A program made the translations under genes and the position numbers. Below, piece after piece: positions 19,779 to 29,044 of a DNA stretch of 64,000 bases (position 1 is the first letter of the stretch; the number at the start of each line of letters is the position of its first letter). The notes under the pieces are model-generated. The model did no database searches and had not been told where the DNA came from. It worked only from the letters and a program-made list of their open reading frames with translations. Source of the DNA: an uncultured Planctomycetaceae bacterium (lineage in GTDB: Bacteria; Planctomycetota; Planctomycetia; Pirellulales; UBA1268); the NCBI GenBank assembly GCA_903885565.1, contig CAISJI010000148.1, positions 1-64,000 of the forward strand, given 5' to 3'.

Positions 19779-22141
19779 CCATCTCCAATGCGTGCTGTGG
19801 GCGGAACCCTGCGTGCGGTCCGGACTCCTGAGCCGGTGTCAGGAATCGGTTGCGACTCACCCGAACGGGCGCTGGTGCCGCGTGAACCGAAGAAATAGGC
19901 CCGCATGTAGAACATCGTGAAGATGCCCGCCACGATCAGGCCGCTGCCAGCATATTTGACGCCTCGTCCCGGATCATAGTTGACCGTAAGCACAGAGGCC
20001 TCCAGCTTTTCCGGGCGAGGCGACAGATTTTTTGTGAAGCGCTCGTAGAGGTCGTCTCCAGGCACCCACGGTCCCATGAAGCTCTCCTGAAAGAGGCGGT
20101 AGGAACGGCCTGTGGCCGGGTCGGAGAAATCGACCGGCGCGTTCATCGTGATGGTCACCGGCTGGCCCACCAGCGGCTTCCCCTGCGGCGAGAGGAATTC
20201 CACCACACTCGAGAAGTGGGAGGCCTGGCTGGTGCCCGGATCGAGCCGCCGCTCAAAATTGTCGAGCTTCACATCAAACCCGATATCGATCGTATCGGGG
20301 GAGAGTGTCGCCGTGACAGTGCGGGATGTGCCTGCCACGGTGCGCTCCTCGGTGGGGCCCGGAGTTTCCTCGATCGGCTGCACTGGCATGCCAGCCAGCC
20401 AGAATTCCTCCGCCCGGCCATCGACAGTGAGTCGCACTCGGGCGGCGCGCCGTTTCGCCGAGGGGGGCTTGTTCTTGTCGAAGGGGAGCGGCAGCGTCGC
20501 CACCTCGAGCTTTTCGGCGGGCAGGAAGCGCTCAACCCGCAATTCCAACTGGGCTTTGGGCATCGCGAAGGCGGGTACCGGCGTGCCATCGGCAGGCAGA
20601 AGGCCGCTGGTGCCGACGGGGGCCTGCCAGCGCCGATAGAGCAGACGCTGCCCTGCCGCCGCGGGGTCGGCGCCACTGCCCGGTGCCTGCACGATGTCGA
20701 TCCGGCTGCGGGCCTTGCCCTGCATCCGCTCGGCAGCATCGGCCGCGGCATGCTCGATCCAGAGCGTGCCGTACACCCCCGCCCGAGGTGCGTGGATCGT
20801 CACTTCGGGGAGATCTGCCAACACCACCATCTCTTCGTCGCGCCCCTGGTCGCCGCGTCTCACCTGCAATCGCACCGCCGAGAGTTGGGATTGAAAATCG
20901 GTCACCTCAATGAAGAGATCGGTTCCCTCGATCACGCTGCGCGGCTTGTCGAGGAGATCATCGATCAGGAATCGATGGGGGCGGCCGTCGGCGACGAGCA
21001 CGAGTTGGCCCTTCTGGCCGTAGCCGAGGGCGGGATCGGGAATGCCTGCCAGAAATGCCTCAGCCTCTGGCGGAGAGGCGATCTTCCAAAACACCACACT
21101 GCCCCCCCCGACACTGGAGCGATGCCGTTGCGCTGCGCTGCGGAGCGGATCGGGTTGCCAGGCCAGTTCCACCGGCATCCACATCCCGCCCGGTCTGGCC
21201 TCATCAGCGCCGCCGGGTGCAAATGTGTCGCTGCCAATGCGCAGGCTCACGCTGGGGGCCAGGGCTGTGGTGGAATCGGCATAGAAGTCGAGCACCTCCA
21301 GCCGGACACCATCTTCGTCGTGGAGCACTCCGGCGTCGCGACGCACCAAGCCCCAGGGGAACCAGGGGCGGTGTACCGGCGACGCTCCCCGCGGCTGCGG
21401 CGGGGGAGACTGTGTGCGGGACGCGGTCTGGACCGGTCCATATTCATTCCAGGAAAACGGCCCCGACCGAAACTCGATCGGCCCGATCACAGACTCCTGC
21501 CGCTGGCTGCCGGCAGGGGACGATCCCCGGGGGCGGATGCGAAGGGTGAAGTGGCTTGAGTCTTCGTAGGCTTTGCTCCCCCGGCTCCCTTCCAGCAGCG
21601 GAATCTGGGCGTCGACTCCTCCCCGCTGTGAGAGCAGGCAGCCGGCCAAGAGCACCAGCAGGCCGATATGGGTGATGACAAAGCCGGTTTGGTGGCGTTT
21701 CCATGGGTAGCGGATGGCCGCTGCGCAGAAGATGCTCACCCCCAACAGGGCATTGAGGAGGGTGAACCACCAGGTGTTCCAGACGCCGAATTTCACCGCT
21801 TCGGTGCCGAAAGCGCTCTCCACGAACGTTCCCAATCCGAGCACGATGGCCAGCAGCGCGATCAACACCACCGCAAACTGCAGCGAGGCGAAAAATTCGT
21901 AGGCGGTCAGAATCATCCGCACCGGGAGGGGCTGGTCGGATGTGGCAAGCCGGCGTGCTGGCATGGATGTTTCAGGAGGACGGCGAGGGAGCACCAGAAA
22001 CGGTGACATGCGAGAGGACGGCCGCCCGCTACGGGAATTATAGTGCCGGCGACGCAGGCGCGGAGAGTGCGAGGCTGGAGACGCCTCGGCGCACCGGTCA
22101 GGGCAGCCATTTTTGGCGGCTGAGGGCTCCCGCTGGGGCAT
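19775..22141 (-). CDS. ResB/Ccs1-like cytochrome c biogenesis protein
   Basis: ILTAYEFFASLQFAVVLIALLAIVLGLGTFVESAFGTEAVKFGVWNTWWFTLLNALLGVSIFCAAAIRYPWKRHQTGFVITHIGLLVLLAGCLLSQRGGVD and C-terminal NYDPGRGVKYAGSGLIVAGIFTMFYMRAYFF. The true start may be internal. Confidence 0.88.
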   Translation of the reverse strand: MPQREPSAAKNGCPDRCAEASPASHSPRLRRRHYNSRSGRPSSRMSPFLVLPRRPPETSMPARRLATSDQPLPVRMILTAYEFFASLQFAVVLIALLAIVLGLGTFVESAFGTEAVKFGVWNTWWFTLLNALLGVSIFCAAAIRYPWKRHQTGFVITHIGLLVLLAGCLLSQRGGVDAQIPLLEGSRGSKAYEDSSHFTLRIRPRGSSPAGSQRQESVIGPIEFRSGPFSWNEYGPVQTASRTQSPPPQPRGASPVHRPWFPWGLVRRDAGVLHDEDGVRLEVLDFYADSTTALAPSVSLRIGSDTFAPGGADEARPGGMWMPVELAWQPDPLRSAAQRHRSSVGGGSVVFWKIASPPEAEAFLAGIPDPALGYGQKGQLVLVADGRPHRFLIDDLLDKPRSVIEGTDLFIEVTDFQSQLSAVRLQVRRGDQGRDEEMVVLADLPEVTIHAPRAGVYGTLWIEHAAADAAERMQGKARSRIDIVQAPGSGADPAAAGQRLLYRRWQAPVGTSGLLPADGTPVPAFAMPKAQLELRVERFLPAEKLEVATLPLPFDKNKPPSAKRRAARVRLTVDGRAEEFWLAGMPVQPIEETPGPTEERTVAGTSRTVTATLSPDTIDIGFDVKLDNFERRLDPGTSQASHFSSVVEFLSPQGKPLVGQPVTITMNAPVDFSDPATGRSYRLFQESFMGPWVPGDDLYERFTKNLSPRPEKLEASVLTVNYDPGRGVKYAGSGLIVAGIFTMFYMRAYFFGSRGTSARSGESQPIPDTGSGVRTARRVPPTARIGDG

Positions 22142-22168
22142 CCCGTTGGGACGCTGTATGGTCGCAGC

Positions 22169-23389
22169 CTACCGCCGCCACCCGAACGCTTCAGCCATGG
22201 CGTTGAGAAGAGGGTTGGAGAGCGTCGTGCTCTCCGGGCTGCCGATGGTGCGCACCAGATCGTAGGCGATAAAGCCGCCAAAGAGCATGAGCAGTGAGCA
22301 GCAGATCAGCCCGCAGAGTTGCCAGACGCTGAACGACATGTCGTCCAGCCCTGAAAGAGGGAATTGGAGGGCTTCGGAGGATGCGCTGACCCCCACGACG
22401 CTTTCCTCTGAAAAGCTCGATCCCTGGCCCCCGGCGGCCTGCCCAAAAAAGCTGGAATCACCCGCCTCCGATTCGGAGGCGATCACCACCGAGGCGCTCT
22501 CATCGTCGCCGGGGGAGCCGCCCAATTCAAAGGCGTCCCCCTCGGTGCCCGCTCCCTTGCCGGCGTCGCCGAGGTCGAGTCCCGAGCCGAGCCCACCGCT
22601 CCCCTCGAGCGACACGCCCGACAGGCCCAAGCCAGCGCCTGAGAGCCCGCCCCCAGGGCCTGAGAGGCCGGAGAGTCCTCCGATTGCCGAACTTCCCGCC
22701 CCCTTGGCGGCTTTGCCCGGCCCGGAGCCGCCGAGTCCGGAAAGAGCGCCGGCGAGGCCCGAAGGAGGGCCGCCGATACCGGAGAGATTGATGTCCAGCT
22801 TGCCCGAATCGGCCGTTCCGGAAACCGCCGATGGCGCCGCCAGATCACCCCCCAGAGATGGTGAAGATGCGCCGATAATCGATTCCAGCGCCAGGTCTTC
22901 GCTCTCAGCTTCATCACCCAACGCATGCTCGTTGAGCATGATGTCGGCACCGGAGAGGTGACCGGGGCCAGACAGCGACAGTCCGGAAATATCCTGCTTG
23001 CCACTTCCCGCCCCACCGGTGCCCTTGCCGGTTCCCGATGGAGAGGCTGGCTGCGGTCCTGATCCGCCGAAAATCGAATCCTCGCCGGTGTCGTCGTCGT
23101 CAAACACCAGTTGCATGTCGTCGGCGTCGAGTGCCGGTGTGCCCGGCGTCAGTGCGGGAGCCGATCCAGCCACCGCCAGTTCAGGCAGATCAAGATCGAG
23201 GTCGCCCGACGCGGAAGCCTCTTCCCCGAGGGTTCGCATCACCCTCTCGATCTCATCGACCTTAAACTTTGTCGTGGAACCGTCCCGGGTGGGGAAGAGT
23301 TTTTTCCGGTCGACGAGTTGGTGCACCTCGTCGATGCTCAGCCCCAGCTGGCGGGCTGCTTCTTCCAACGACATGAACTTGCCGGCCAT
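22169..23389 (-). CDS. HTH (excisionase/MerR-like) protein with Gly/Ser-rich linker and C-terminal TM helix
   Basis: N-term MAGKFMSLEEAARQLGLSIDEVHQLVDRKKLFPTRDGSTTKFKVDEIERVM; low-complexity Gly/Ser middle; C-term VWQLCGLICCSLLMLFGGFIAYDLVRTIG. Confidence 0.78.
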   Translation of the reverse strand: MAGKFMSLEEAARQLGLSIDEVHQLVDRKKLFPTRDGSTTKFKVDEIERVMRTLGEEASASGDLDLDLPELAVAGSAPALTPGTPALDADDMQLVFDDDDTGEDSIFGGSGPQPASPSGTGKGTGGAGSGKQDISGLSLSGPGHLSGADIMLNEHALGDEAESEDLALESIIGASSPSLGGDLAAPSAVSGTADSGKLDINLSGIGGPPSGLAGALSGLGGSGPGKAAKGAGSSAIGGLSGLSGPGGGLSGAGLGLSGVSLEGSGGLGSGLDLGDAGKGAGTEGDAFELGGSPGDDESASVVIASESEAGDSSFFGQAAGGQGSSFSEESVVGVSASSEALQFPLSGLDDMSFSVWQLCGLICCSLLMLFGGFIAYDLVRTIGSPESTTLSNPLLNAMAEAFGWRR

Positions 23390-23505
23390 GGCGGCCTCTG
23401 CGAAGAGGGAGTAGGAGACACATAGAATGCTTTCGACGCACTGCCTCTCCGATTCTACGTTCTCCCGTCGCCACTCGCGCGTCCGGTATGGTCGGTACAG
23501 CCTGC

Positions 23506-23940
23506 CTACGGACGATTTTGCCCAGATGGTGCAGATTCCGGCGAAGTTTCCAGCATGCGGCGCAGAGCGGCTGGCTTGGGGTCTTGGGCATTGAAGTCGC
23601 CCACCATCAGGTCCCAGGTGATATTCCGGGCGCTTTTGAGCGTCAGCGTGCCCTGGGCACCATCCACATGGTAGACCGCGGCATTCTTCAACTGGGGATC
23701 GACCACCAGCAGCAGAAGGCGGCTCTCATCGAGCGGGGTCGAGGAAATCCAGAGCCCCTGGGTCGCCGGAACGTCCCCGCCGGAGGACAGAGGTGGGCGG
23801 CCGGGCCGTTGGGCCCAGAGCAGCGGGCCACCGCAGGCCAGCACCGCGACCAGCGCAGCGCAGGCGACCGTCGACCCTGAAAACCCCTGGCTTTTCCGCC
23901 GGCCGACCGAGCGAGCTGTCTTCAATCGAAACAGGTGCAT
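23506..23940 (-). CDS. Conserved-looking hypothetical protein with N-terminal signal/anchor
   Basis: STVACAALVAVLACGGPLLWAQ signal-like segment, then LLLLVVDPQLKNAAVYHVDGAQGTLTLKSARNITWDLMVGDFNAQDPKP. The start codon is uncertain; its 5' end overlaps repeat element C. Confidence 0.6.
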   Translation of the reverse strand: MHLFRLKTARSVGRRKSQGFSGSTVACAALVAVLACGGPLLWAQRPGRPPLSSGGDVPATQGLWISSTPLDESRLLLLVVDPQLKNAAVYHVDGAQGTLTLKSARNITWDLMVGDFNAQDPKPAALRRMLETSPESAPSGQNRP

Positions 23941-23967
23941 GGAGGACTTTTTCGATGGACAGTTAGG
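23863..23967 (-). repeat. Element C: full-length dispersed element
   Basis: Aligns over ~100 bp with the reverse complement of element D, including GGTGCATGGAGGACTTTTTC, CTGT(C/T)TTCAATC, CCGACCGAG, TGGCTTTTC and GGCGACCG. Confidence 0.8.
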
Positions 23968-24298
23968 TGCCACAGGCATGAGGAGCCTCCTGATGCGATA
24001 CCGGGGTTTCCCCAAGGGTGGTCGAGCGACCGGAGAGGATGGGGTCTGCGGGGGGTGAAAATAGGCCTGCAGGCGTGGATGGGCAATCCCGAAACAGGCA
24101 GTCTGGGCGCGCCGCCGCGCCTGCCTCCCAGCCTGCCAGGGCAGCCCAGCCTGCCGAGTGTTCGCCGCGCGGCTGCCATTTCGGTCTGCCGGATGTTTCG
24201 GTTCAATCGGTTGGGCAGACCTTACCGATGGAAGGGGAGTTCCTTTCTGCCGGGAGTGCCAGGAACGCATCGAACCAGTTGGCTTCGGAGGTGTGCGG

Positions 24299-25600
24299 GT
24301 GTCGTACTTCAAAGCGTTTTCGAGGACCCTGTTCCGTTCGCCGCTGCTCTGGGGCACGGCGGTTGCTTTCTGCTTCTTCGCGCTGGTTCAGGCGCGAGTT
24401 ATCACCAACCCCACCGTCCTCCGTTATCTCGTTGGCCACTGGGTCGAGTACGTCGAAACGTGGATGTTCGGCATCGGGCTCTCGGCGCTGTTTCTGAAGT
24501 GGCGCGAAGTCGTGCGGCAGAAAGCGGTTGTCAACGAGGAACTGCTCGCCCCCATTCCGCAGGGGGGCCAGGAGCCGGCTGACGCGGGGCTGTTGTTGGA
24601 GAGCCTTGGCGAATCTGAAGAAACCGACGACTACCTTCCCCGCCGCCTGCGGGAATCGCTCGATCTGGTGAAGCGCACCGGAACGGCCGACGGCTTGGAA
24701 GATCACCTCAAATATCTCTCCGATCTGGACGCATCCCGGGCCGCCCAGAGCTACGGCCTGATGCGGTTTGTCATCTGGGCCATCCCGATCATGGGCTTTC
24801 TCGGCACCGTGATCGGCATCACCGAGGCCATCGCCGGACTCTCACCGACGCAACTGGAAAACATTACCGGCGTGGTGGCGGGGCTGGGCGTGGCCTTCGA
24901 TACCACGGCCACCGCCCTGGCGCTGGCGATGGTGCTCATGTTTCTGCAGTACACAATCGACCGCGCCGAGCAGGCGCTCCTCACGGCTGTCGATCACTCC
25001 GCCTGGACGGCGCTGGCTGGACGGTTTCAGTCGGTTGAAGGTGGCGACGGTACCGCCCTGGCGATTGCCCGGCTCAGTGAGGCTGTCACGCGCAGTTCGG
25101 CCCGGCTCATCGACGCTCAGGAGCAGTCGTGGCGATCCCTTGAGCAAGCAGCCTCGGGAAATATCGAATCCGCCTTTGCCCACAGTGGCTCCTCGCTGCA
25201 GGCAGCGCTGGAGGGCTCGCTCGATGCCACGCTGGCCCGGTGGACCGATTCGCTGACGCAGGCGCACGACCATCTGACGAGCCAGCGGGAGGATCGCTGG
25301 GCGCGGGCTGCCGATGCTCTCACCAGCGCCATGCAGGGTTTTGAAAGACACCAGCGGACCTTGGCGGGGCAGACCGAGATGTTGTCGAAGGTTGTCGATG
25401 CCACCCGCGATGTCGCCACGCTCGAGCGGACGCTCGAGGCGAACCTGAGCACGCTGACAGCCACTGCCCGCTTTGATGAGACGCTTGCGACCTTGGCCGC
25501 CGCCATCCAACTGCTTGCCGCCCGCACCGCCGATGCGGCCACAGAGCCGCGCCGCGTGGAACTTCAAGGCAGTAGTCGCCTCGTCGGAAAGGCAGCATGA
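24299..25600 (+). CDS. MotA/TolQ/ExbB-like proton-channel family protein
   Basis: From GTG 24299: N-terminal TM helix; VIWAIPIMGFLGTVIGITEAIAGLSPTQLENITGVVAGLGVAFDTTATALALAMVLMFLQY is the TolQ/ExbB/MotA-type helix pair; long C-terminal helical region. Confidence 0.88.
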   Translation: MSYFKAFSRTLFRSPLLWGTAVAFCFFALVQARVITNPTVLRYLVGHWVEYVETWMFGIGLSALFLKWREVVRQKAVVNEELLAPIPQGGQEPADAGLLLESLGESEETDDYLPRRLRESLDLVKRTGTADGLEDHLKYLSDLDASRAAQSYGLMRFVIWAIPIMGFLGTVIGITEAIAGLSPTQLENITGVVAGLGVAFDTTATALALAMVLMFLQYTIDRAEQALLTAVDHSAWTALAGRFQSVEGGDGTALAIARLSEAVTRSSARLIDAQEQSWRSLEQAASGNIESAFAHSGSSLQAALEGSLDATLARWTDSLTQAHDHLTSQREDRWARAADALTSAMQGFERHQRTLAGQTEMLSKVVDATRDVATLERTLEANLSTLTATARFDETLATLAAAIQLLAARTADAATEPRRVELQGSSRLVGKAA

Positions 25601-27738
25601 GCCGCAACCGGAATGCCGAAGCCCCCACGATCTCACTGTTCCCGTTCCTGGCCGTGCTTCTGTGCACGATGGGAGCGCTGCTGGTGCTGCTGGTGTTGTT
25701 CAGTCGCTCCGCTTCCATGGGGCAGCAGAACGCCGCCACAGCTGCGGTGGTCGAGGAACTCGAGCTCGCGAAGGAAAATGTCTCCTGGCGGCTGAACCAG
25801 CTGGCCGGAGTTCGGGATCGCACCGCCGAGGATCTCGCCAAGGCCCGGATGCAACTGGCCGGCGTCGAGGAGAATTCCCGGGAGCTGACCGACGAGCTGG
25901 AACGGATCCTCCGCACCGCGAAGGAATTGGAGGGGGACGCCGGTTCTCGGCAGGCGACCGAGGCGGAGCTGGCGGCGCTTGAGGAGCGGCTGAAAAATGC
26001 CCGCGAGTCGCTCGACAAGGCCCGGGCTGACCAGGCACAGAAGCCGGCTGCCTATGCCGTGGTCCCTTATGTGGGGGTCAACGGCACCCATCGCCGGCCG
26101 CTCTACATCGAATGTTGTATCGACGGCGTCTTCCTGCAGCCGGAGGGGATTCGCCTCAACCCGTCCGACTTCGAGGGCCCCCCGGGCCCCGGCAATCCTC
26201 TGGCCTGCGCGCTGCGGGCAGCGCGAGAGCATCTCGCCCGCAACTCGGCCAACTCCGGTGATCCGGCCGCGCAGCCCTATCCCCTGCTGTTGATCCGTCC
26301 TTCGGGAGTGATGGCCTATTACGCCGCCCGGGAGAGCATCGCCTCGTGGGGAAGTGAGTTTGGCTACCAACTCATCGACGAGGATTGGACGCTCGCATTC
26401 CCTCCGGGCGATCCGGCTCTGAAGGAGATCGAACTGCGGGCGGTGGAGGAATCCCGCCGGCGGCTGCAGTGGCTGGCTGAAAACCGCCCCGCCCCGCCCC
26501 CCAAGCCGAAGCAGCAGTACCGTGCCGCGACCACGCGCGGCGGCGTTGTGGCTGATGGGGGACCGAGTGTGTTGGGGGATCAGTCGCGTTACAACTGGAC
26601 CGAACAGCAGGCCGCAGCAGCCACTCCCTCCGGCGGTCGCGGCGCCGGCGGCAGCATCTTTGGATCGGGCGGCGGACGGGGCGCGGCAGGCGGGCCGGAC
26701 GGATCTGCGGGGCAGGTGGCGGGCTCTTCCGGCGCGGAGGGCGGAGCCGGGAGCGGAGAGCCGACCGGTCCGGGCCGACCGCTCAATTCAAGCGGCGGCG
26801 GGGCTGCCGGCGACGGTGAGAATGGATCAGGAAGCGGAGATGCGATCCTGGGCCGCACGGGGAGCAGCTGGCAGGGAGGCCCTGGTGGCCCCGCAGCGGG
26901 CAGCGGCACTGGCGGGGGTGGGGGCGGGAGTTCTCCGGCAGGGAGCGGCCAGCCCGACGGACAGGCGGGAACGGGCAATCCGCAGGGGAATTCGGTTGAG
27001 GGGGGCCGCCCGGCGGGAGCGACCTCCCGGTTTGGTCAGGACAGGCCGGCCGGCGGGGCGGGCTCCCCTGCCGACTCAGCAGGGGGGGCGGAAAGCCGCT
27101 ACGGCGGTCCCTCCAAGTTTGGCACCGACAGGCCGGGTGAAGCGGGGAGCCCGGGCGGGACATCGGCTGGCGACACCTCTGGCAGCACGGCCAGTGCCGG
27201 TGGAACATCGGCGGCTGGAGGAGGAGGTGGCGGTGGGGCAGAAATGCCCGGGATGTTGAAGGCGGGGGGCACGGCCGGTGGCTCCTCTTCTGCTTCTGCA
27301 TCCTCCCAGGACGCAGCCCAGGCGGGTGCCATGGCCAAGACCCGCGGGAAGAACTGGGCCAGTCTGGCCACGCAGGACCGTCCCATTCCCCTCACGCGAC
27401 CGATTCGCGTGGAATGTTCGCTCCACGAAATACGGATCACCGACGATCTGGGGCGCAGGATCGAAACCCGTATTCCGGTGGCGGGAGATACGGTTTCCGC
27501 CATCGATCCATTTGTAAGGGCGATTCATACCAAGGTGGAGGGCTGGGGCATCGCGGGCGACAGGATGTACTGGAAGCCAGAACTGGTGCTCACCGCCAGT
27601 GCCGATGGCCAGTCGCGGATGGACGATCTCGAACGACTGCTCGCCGACAGTGGTCTCGATACCCGTGCCATGGGCCGCGACAACAAGATTCATCCCCTGC
27701 CTCCGGTCCAGCGGGCGGCTTTTTTCCAGGCGAAATAG
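25597..27738 (+). CDS. TolR-like N-terminal TM plus coiled-coil plus Gly/Ser-rich protein
   Basis: TISLFPFLAVLLCTMGALLVLLVLF N-terminal helix, predicted coiled-coil, ~240-residue Gly/Ser-rich region (26620-27320), and a C-terminal globular domain. ATGA overlap with the upstream gene. Confidence 0.85.
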   Translation: MSRNRNAEAPTISLFPFLAVLLCTMGALLVLLVLFSRSASMGQQNAATAAVVEELELAKENVSWRLNQLAGVRDRTAEDLAKARMQLAGVEENSRELTDELERILRTAKELEGDAGSRQATEAELAALEERLKNARESLDKARADQAQKPAAYAVVPYVGVNGTHRRPLYIECCIDGVFLQPEGIRLNPSDFEGPPGPGNPLACALRAAREHLARNSANSGDPAAQPYPLLLIRPSGVMAYYAARESIASWGSEFGYQLIDEDWTLAFPPGDPALKEIELRAVEESRRRLQWLAENRPAPPPKPKQQYRAATTRGGVVADGGPSVLGDQSRYNWTEQQAAAATPSGGRGAGGSIFGSGGGRGAAGGPDGSAGQVAGSSGAEGGAGSGEPTGPGRPLNSSGGGAAGDGENGSGSGDAILGRTGSSWQGGPGGPAAGSGTGGGGGGSSPAGSGQPDGQAGTGNPQGNSVEGGRPAGATSRFGQDRPAGGAGSPADSAGGAESRYGGPSKFGTDRPGEAGSPGGTSAGDTSGSTASAGGTSAAGGGGGGGAEMPGMLKAGGTAGGSSSASASSQDAAQAGAMAKTRGKNWASLATQDRPIPLTRPIRVECSLHEIRITDDLGRRIETRIPVAGDTVSAIDPFVRAIHTKVEGWGIAGDRMYWKPELVLTASADGQSRMDDLERLLADSGLDTRAMGRDNKIHPLPPVQRAAFFQAK

Positions 27739-27780
27739 CCGCCAGTCCCCAGGGCATCAGGCACGCGAAGGAAATTCTCC

Positions 27781-28776
27781 ATGGCCCGTCCAAAACCGGA
27801 AGACATCAGCACCGCAGGGCAGGATTCCTTTCTCGATGTCGTCACCAACATCGTGGGAATCATCATCATCCTCGTGATGGTGGTGGGAGGCCGGGCCAAG
27901 CAGCTCTCTTTCTCGAGTACGGCGCGATCCAATCAGCAGGTCGAGACGCTCAAGCGTGAGGTGCGCGATCTGGAACGAACGGTGGTGGCCGCCGAGAGCG
28001 AGATTGCCGAACTGGCCACGCAGACTTCCACAATGGCCACCGCCGCCGCTCTCACGGCCGAGGGCCGACTGGAATTGGCCACCGCGGTGGCCGCTGCGAG
28101 AGCCGATCTCGAAGGGCGGAAGAAACTGGTCGACTCGGCCCGCCTGAAGGTGGCGGAGGCGGCTGCCCGTCGCCAGCAACTCCAGACCGATATCCAGAAC
28201 ACGAATCTGGAGGCGGATGGGCTGGCGCACCTGCCGGCCACGACGAAGGAAGTGCTCGCCTATCCCACGCCGATTGGCCGGGTGGTTATGGGAGAGGAAT
28301 TGCACTTTCGCCTCGACGGCGGCCGCATCTCCTACATCCCGCTGACGGAGCTGTTTGAACAGGCCAAAATGCAAACCCGCCGGCAGGGAGAATCGATCGC
28401 CTCCATGCAGTCGCGGGTGGAATCGGTGGGGCCTGTGCAGGGCTATGCGCTCGATTATGTGATCGAAGCCAAGGTCGATCAGGCCCGGGGGCAGGTGCTG
28501 ATCCGCTCGCGCGAATGGGTGGTGCGGCCAGCGCTCCAGTATTTGGGTGAGACGGCGGCCGAGGCGATTGCACCCAATTCAAAATTCCGCCGCGTGCTCG
28601 CCGACGCCACGCCGGAAACGACCGTCACGCTCTGGTGTTATCCCGACAGCTTTGAGGCGTTCCGCGCGATCCGCGAGGAGCTTCACAAGCGGGGCATGCC
28701 GGTGGCCGGGCGGCCGATGCCGGAGGGGGCACCCATCGGTGGCTCCACCGAGGGGAGCAAGTCGGTCGTGCAGTAG
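27781..28776 (+). CDS. TolR/MotB-like N-terminal TM protein with coiled-coil
   Basis: DSFLDVVTNIVGIIIILVMVVG N-terminal helix with Asp, then a long coiled-coil (QVETLKREVRDLERTVVAAESEIAEL...) and a C-terminal domain; 42 nt downstream of the previous gene. Confidence 0.85.
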   Translation: MARPKPEDISTAGQDSFLDVVTNIVGIIIILVMVVGGRAKQLSFSSTARSNQQVETLKREVRDLERTVVAAESEIAELATQTSTMATAAALTAEGRLELATAVAAARADLEGRKKLVDSARLKVAEAAARRQQLQTDIQNTNLEADGLAHLPATTKEVLAYPTPIGRVVMGEELHFRLDGGRISYIPLTELFEQAKMQTRRQGESIASMQSRVESVGPVQGYALDYVIEAKVDQARGQVLIRSREWVVRPALQYLGETAAEAIAPNSKFRRVLADATPETTVTLWCYPDSFEAFRAIREELHKRGMPVAGRPMPEGAPIGGSTEGSKSVVQ

Positions 28777-29044
28777 CCCGGCATGGCCGAATCGGGCTCT
28801 TTTGCGCAGAATGCCGTCCGCCTACGGTCTGGGGCCAGCAGTGGCTGTGGCAGATTTTTTTGGCGCCTGGCGGTTGGAGTCGCCGCAGCTGAAATACTTT
28901 TCCAGCCAGACGTAGGCCACGATGAGAAAATAGCGGCTGCCCATCTCGCTCAGGAGAAAGAAGCCGGCCCTGTGCCCCTTGCCGGGCGCGAGCGGGTGGA
29001 TCGCGTTGCCCCGACAAATCCGCAGGCCCCGGTGATGAGGACTC

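Noticed and set aside
20216-21559. 447-aa plus-strand ORF
   Set aside because: Antisense to the ResB-like gene, which has clear motifs.
24299-28776. Zorya-type defence system
   Set aside because: A TolQ/MotA-like gene and TolR/MotB-like partners are present, but there is no ZorC/ZorD/ZorE-like gene (helicase or nuclease) nearby and no OmpA-like domain was recognised.
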